A program made the translations under genes and the position numbers. Shown here in pieces: positions 30,516 through 33,893 of a DNA stretch of 33,893 nucleotides (positions within the stretch are counted from its first letter, which is position 1; every line of letters begins with the position of its first letter). Origin of the DNA: Candidatus Heimdallarchaeota archaeon LC_3. Its GTDB lineage: Archaea > Asgardarchaeota > Heimdallarchaeia > Hodarchaeales > LC-3. The DNA lies in assembly GCA_001940645.1 (NCBI GenBank), contig MDVS01000036.1:1-33893 (forward strand), given 5' to 3'. The notes beneath the pieces are model-generated. The model saw only the letters and a program-made list of their open reading frames with translations, did not search any database and was not told the origin of the DNA.

Positions 30516-33500
30516 ATGTTTCCTAAAAATAAACGAATGTTATTTTTTTCTATCACAGTTTTGGTTTTATTTCTTAGCATTATGAAAAATCCTATTATTT
30601 CTGTTTCAGCTTCTACAGATCTTTCACCTTCTACTGATAGCTTTGTCCATGAAAATTACCCTGATTCTAACTATGGAGGTGATAATTACCTTGAACTAAG
30701 TAATTATAATGGTTGGGCACGGTATAGCTATTTGACTTTTGATCTTTCCAGTATAACCTCGAGTGCACGTGCTCGTCTTTTTGTTTTAACTAGCAGCACT
30801 TCTGCTACAACTAATGTTAGTGTTCACGAAGTTTTAGATACTAGTTGGGATGAATACTTCTTAACATGGAATAATAAACCTTCCCTTCAACCAAACAGTA
30901 TAGATTGGCAAATAACAGTAACGAGTCGAGAATGGTTAGTATTTGATATTACTTCTCTAGTTCAAGCAAATATAGGAAATAAGATTAGTGTTGTGTTCAT
31001 ATCTCATTCTTCAGGAGACGAAATTAGAGATACTAGATTTTATTCCAGAGAGTATACTACCGAATCTAGAAGACCATATCTAAGTATTGATACTGATCTG
31101 AATCAAATCGTCCCTGAAATTCTTGATTCCCCAGATAAAACTATTTTCTTTGGTACCACCGGTAATTCCATATCTTGGACAGCCAATGACAATAATCCGG
31201 CTTTTTATAATGTTTCTCGTGATGGGGTTATAGTTGATGAAGGAGTTTGGGATGGAAATGATATAACTATTTCAGTTGACGGTTTAAATATGGGATCTTA
31301 TATATATACGAGTTTTGTAAATGACACAGATGGCAATTACGCTACTAATGACCTTTCACTTTTTGTTATTGAATCTCCAAATATTTATCCCATTGTTGAT
31401 AATTATGTTCATGAACATTATCCCAGTTCCAACTATGGAGCTAATAATTATCTTGAATTAAGCAATTATAATGGTTGGACACAGTATAGCTATTTGACCT
31501 TTGACCTTTCCAGTATTGCTTCGATTGTTCGTGCTAGACTTTTTGTTTTAACAAGTAGTACTTCTGCTACAACAAACGTTAGTGTCCATGAAGTTTTAGA
31601 TACTAGTTGGGATGAGTATTTTTTAACATGGAACAATAGACCTTTCTTTCAATCTAATAGCATGGATTGGCAAATGACCGTGACTGGTCAAGAATTGCTA
31701 GTTTTTGATTTAACCTCGTTAGTTCAAACAAAGCAAGGAGGATTAATTAGTCTAGCTTTTCAGTCATTATCTTCTGGTGATGAAATAAGAGACACCAGAT
31801 TTTACTCTAGAGAGTACATCACTGAATCTAAAAGACCCTACCTAAGTATTGATACTGATTCGAGTCAGATTGTTCCTGAAATTCAAAACTCTCCAGATAA
31901 AACCATTTTCTTAGGTACTACTGGTAATTCTATATCTTGGACAGCTAATGATAATAATCCAGCTTTTTATAACATTTCTCGTGACGGAGTTATAGTTGAT
32001 GAAGGAGTTTGGGATGGAAAGGACATAACAATTTCAGTTGACGGATTAAATCAGGGATCTTACCTTTATACTAGTTTTGTAAATGATACAGATGGTAATG
32101 ATGCAAGCGATGAATTAGTAATAACGTGTCTCACTTCTGGTAACATTATCCTTGAACCTCTTGCAGATAATTTTGTTCATGAGAATTATCCTGATTCCAA
32201 CTATGGCGCTAGTAATTACCTTGAACTAAGTAATTATAATAGGTGGACACGATATAGCTATTTAACGTTTGATATTGCAATTATAAATTCTATAGAACAA
32301 GCAAAACTTTTTGTTTTAACTAGTAGTACTTCTGCTACAACAAACGTTAGTGTTCACGAAGTTTTAGATACTAGTTGGGATGAATATATTCTAACATGGA
32401 ACAATAAACCTTTCTTTCAATCTAATAGCATAGATTGGCAAATGACCGTGACCAGTCAAGAATTGTTAGTATTTGATATTACTACTCTTGTTCAAGCTAA
32501 TTTAGGAAATAGAATTAGTGTTGTTTTCATCTCTCATTCCTCAGGAGACGAAATTAGAGATACGAGGTTTTATTCTAGTGAGTATACAACAGAGTCTAAA
32601 AGGCCTTATCTTAATATCACTGGTTCTGGCACTTTTGGCCCTAGTATAACTCTTTCCTGTCCTCTTAACACTACATACACTTCTTCTGACGTCCCACTCA
32701 ACTTTAATGTTAATACCACCTATTCTTGGGCCGGTTATTCCCTTGATGGTGCTTCCAATGTCACTCTTATTGGTAATACTCTATTGCAATCCCTTTCCCT
32801 TGGTTCTCACCATCTTTCTGTTTATGCTCAGGATCGTTGGGGTAATGTTGGAGTTTCTTCAGTGTGGTTTACAGTCGATCTTCCTCCATTAATTTCCATT
32901 AGCTCTCCCGTTTCATCTTTTTATTCTTCTTCTGATGTCTGGTTGAATTATTCGATCAATGAACCTATCTCTTGGATTGGTTATTCTCTTGATGACAGTA
33001 GTAATATCACCATTACTGGTAACACGCTTCTCCAGTCTCTATCTGAAGGGTCACATACCATTGTTATCTATGCTACTGACAATGGGGGTGTTACTGGAGT
33101 TTCTAATATTATTTCTTTTTCTGTTGATACTGTTTTCCCCATTATTACTCTGTTGAATCCTCTTAATACTGTCTATATTACACGGGAGATTAATCTAATC
33201 TACTCTATTAATGAACCTAGTACTTGGGCTGCTTATTCGCTTGATGGGGCTAATAATGTTACAATTACAGGTGACACTCTTCTTCCCTCCCTTTCTGTTG
33301 GTTCACATTTCATTGTTGTTTATGCTACCGATTATGCTTCTAATACTGGATTTTCTTCTGTTTGGTTTACTGTTAATACTCCTCCTGGTATCACTATTAC
33401 CAGTCCTGTAGTAACCTTGTATTCTCAGTCCGATATCTGGTTGAATTATACTGTTGACGAATTTGTTTCTTGGATTGGTTATTCACTTGATGGTGCTGGT

Positions 33501-33635
33501 AATGTTACTATTACTGGTAATACTCTTCTCCAGTCTCTTTCTGAGGGATTTCATGTAATTATTATTTATGCTACTGATACAGGGGGAGTATTAACAGTAA
33601 ACCAAACAGAAGAAAATCCAGTATTAGAAGCATAA
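30516..33635 (+). CDS. Long surface protein with three DNRLRE domains and Ig-like repeats (3' end chimeric)
   Basis: ATG at 30516 follows GGAAGGA and is preferred over 30471; MFPKNKRMLFFSITVLVLFL is a signal peptide. Three DNRLRE domains (about 30627-31095, 31380-31850 and 32140-32625) each carry DTSWDEYxLTWNNxP. The first two are followed by Ig-like linkers with NSISWTANDNNPAFYN. From 32636 there are four Ig-like repeats of about 84 residues (SxWxxYSLDGaxNVTITGNTLLQSL). The coding strand becomes noticeably pyrimidine-rich from about 32630, unlike the first part. The last 16 codons (from about 33586) are antisense of the inverted copy, so the stop at 33633-33635 is not a natural end and the true C-terminus is unknown. 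Probably a cell-surface adhesin or binding protein; inference. Confidence 0.65.
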   Translation: MFPKNKRMLFFSITVLVLFLSIMKNPIISVSASTDLSPSTDSFVHENYPDSNYGGDNYLELSNYNGWARYSYLTFDLSSITSSARARLFVLTSSTSATTNVSVHEVLDTSWDEYFLTWNNKPSLQPNSIDWQITVTSREWLVFDITSLVQANIGNKISVVFISHSSGDEIRDTRFYSREYTTESRRPYLSIDTDLNQIVPEILDSPDKTIFFGTTGNSISWTANDNNPAFYNVSRDGVIVDEGVWDGNDITISVDGLNMGSYIYTSFVNDTDGNYATNDLSLFVIESPNIYPIVDNYVHEHYPSSNYGANNYLELSNYNGWTQYSYLTFDLSSIASIVRARLFVLTSSTSATTNVSVHEVLDTSWDEYFLTWNNRPFFQSNSMDWQMTVTGQELLVFDLTSLVQTKQGGLISLAFQSLSSGDEIRDTRFYSREYITESKRPYLSIDTDSSQIVPEIQNSPDKTIFLGTTGNSISWTANDNNPAFYNISRDGVIVDEGVWDGKDITISVDGLNQGSYLYTSFVNDTDGNDASDELVITCLTSGNIILEPLADNFVHENYPDSNYGASNYLELSNYNRWTRYSYLTFDIAIINSIEQAKLFVLTSSTSATTNVSVHEVLDTSWDEYILTWNNKPFFQSNSIDWQMTVTSQELLVFDITTLVQANLGNRISVVFISHSSGDEIRDTRFYSSEYTTESKRPYLNITGSGTFGPSITLSCPLNTTYTSSDVPLNFNVNTTYSWAGYSLDGASNVTLIGNTLLQSLSLGSHHLSVYAQDRWGNVGVSSVWFTVDLPPLISISSPVSSFYSSSDVWLNYSINEPISWIGYSLDDSSNITITGNTLLQSLSEGSHTIVIYATDNGGVTGVSNIISFSVDTVFPIITLLNPLNTVYITREINLIYSINEPSTWAAYSLDGANNVTITGDTLLPSLSVGSHFIVVYATDYASNTGFSSVWFTVNTPPGITITSPVVTLYSQSDIWLNYTVDEFVSWIGYSLDGAGNVTITGNTLLQSLSEGFHVIIIYATDTGGVLTVNQTEENPVLEA
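32904..33019 (+). repeat. Direct repeat, first copy
   Basis: 116 bases of Ig-repeat coding sequence identical to 33778-33893 at the window edge; the match may continue beyond the window. It is embedded in the surface protein gene. Confidence 0.9.
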
Positions 33636-33785
33636 TCGGTAGCATAAACAACAATGAAATGTGAACCAACAGAAAGGGAGGGAAGAAGAGTGTCACCTGT
33701 AATTGTAACATTATTAGCCCCATCAAGCGAATAAGCAGCCCAAGTACTAGGTTCATTAATAGAGTAGATTAGATTAATCTCCCGT
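33182..33785. repeat. Perfect inverted repeat, 201-bp arms
   Basis: Bases 33182-33382 recur as the exact reverse complement at 33585-33785, around a 202-base spacer. Coordinates of paired bases sum to 66967. There is no mismatch in the arms. Eight bases at the right junction (33778-33785) also match the start of the direct repeat at 32904, a microhomology typical of template switching. Confidence 0.95.
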
Positions 33786-33893
33786 TTCATCTTTTTATTC
33801 TTCTTCTGATGTCTGGTTGAATTATTCGATCAATGAACCTATCTCTTGGATTGGTTATTCTCTTGATGACAGTAGTAATATCACCATTACTGG
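33778..33893 (+). repeat. Direct repeat, second copy (runs off right edge)
   Basis: Identical to 32904-33019, with an offset of 874 bases, and reaches the last base of the window. It follows the inverted arm directly, so the order here is forward gene, inverted piece, then forward gene again from an earlier point. Confidence 0.9.

Noticed and set aside
33566..33790. Minus-strand ORF similar to the surface protein
   Set aside because: It is simply the inverted copy of 33182-33382, not an independent gene.

Overview
The window is AT-rich and reads as archaeal. TATA-like boxes sit about 26-30 bases upstream of several start codons, which suggests leaderless or short-leader mRNAs, while other genes have GGAGG-type ribosome sites with ATG or TTG starts. 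A Rab-like small GTPase with all G motifs, DNRLRE and beta-helix surface proteins with a C-terminal helix plus basic tail, and a propeller protein fused to a multi-pass membrane domain point to an Asgard archaeon of Lokiarchaeia type. That assignment is inference. No rRNA, tRNA or CRISPR array was found.

Layout. 1-2.3 kb: 5' end of a zinc-ribbon transposase-like gene, an orphan C-terminal gene fragment, a membrane protein and a hemerythrin-like protein with an exact internal 63-bp duplication. 2.4-3.4 kb: homocysteine S-methyltransferase. 3.4-9 kb: intergenic repeat copy, two adjacent HEPN-motif genes (one frameshifted), membrane proteins and a rhomboid protease split by an in-frame TAG. 9.3-12.6 kb: NYN nuclease with LOTUS-like domains, an MBL-fold hydrolase, two more copies of the repeat and a small ORF. 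12.7-15.5 kb: a tight divergent pair (one protein has about 42-residue repeats), a large membrane protein and a VOC-family remnant. 15.5-20 kb: an 834-aa propeller/zinc/multi-TM protein and a DNRLRE surface protein. 20-25.8 kb: small membrane and zinc-ribbon genes, a NosD-like beta-helix protein flanked by two broken GIY-YIG paralogs, and a fragment of the 834-aa gene. 26.2-30 kb: the most notable locus, a 178-aa protein, a 911-aa Rab-like GTPase fused to a CHAT caspase-like protease, and a 108-aa protein resembling the EACC1 class of conflict-system components. 30.1-33.9 kb: a PD-(D/E)XK nuclease remnant and a long DNRLRE/Ig-repeat surface protein whose 3' end runs into a perfect inverted duplication, likely a template-switch or assembly chimera.

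The window looks like an accessory, defence- and surface-rich region with many decayed genes. The GTPase-CHAT cassette, the HEPN pair, the NYN-LOTUS protein and the nuclease remnants fit a role in biological conflict. Two of the disruptions lie in A-runs and could be sequencing errors. Others are base substitutions or truncations and look like true decay.
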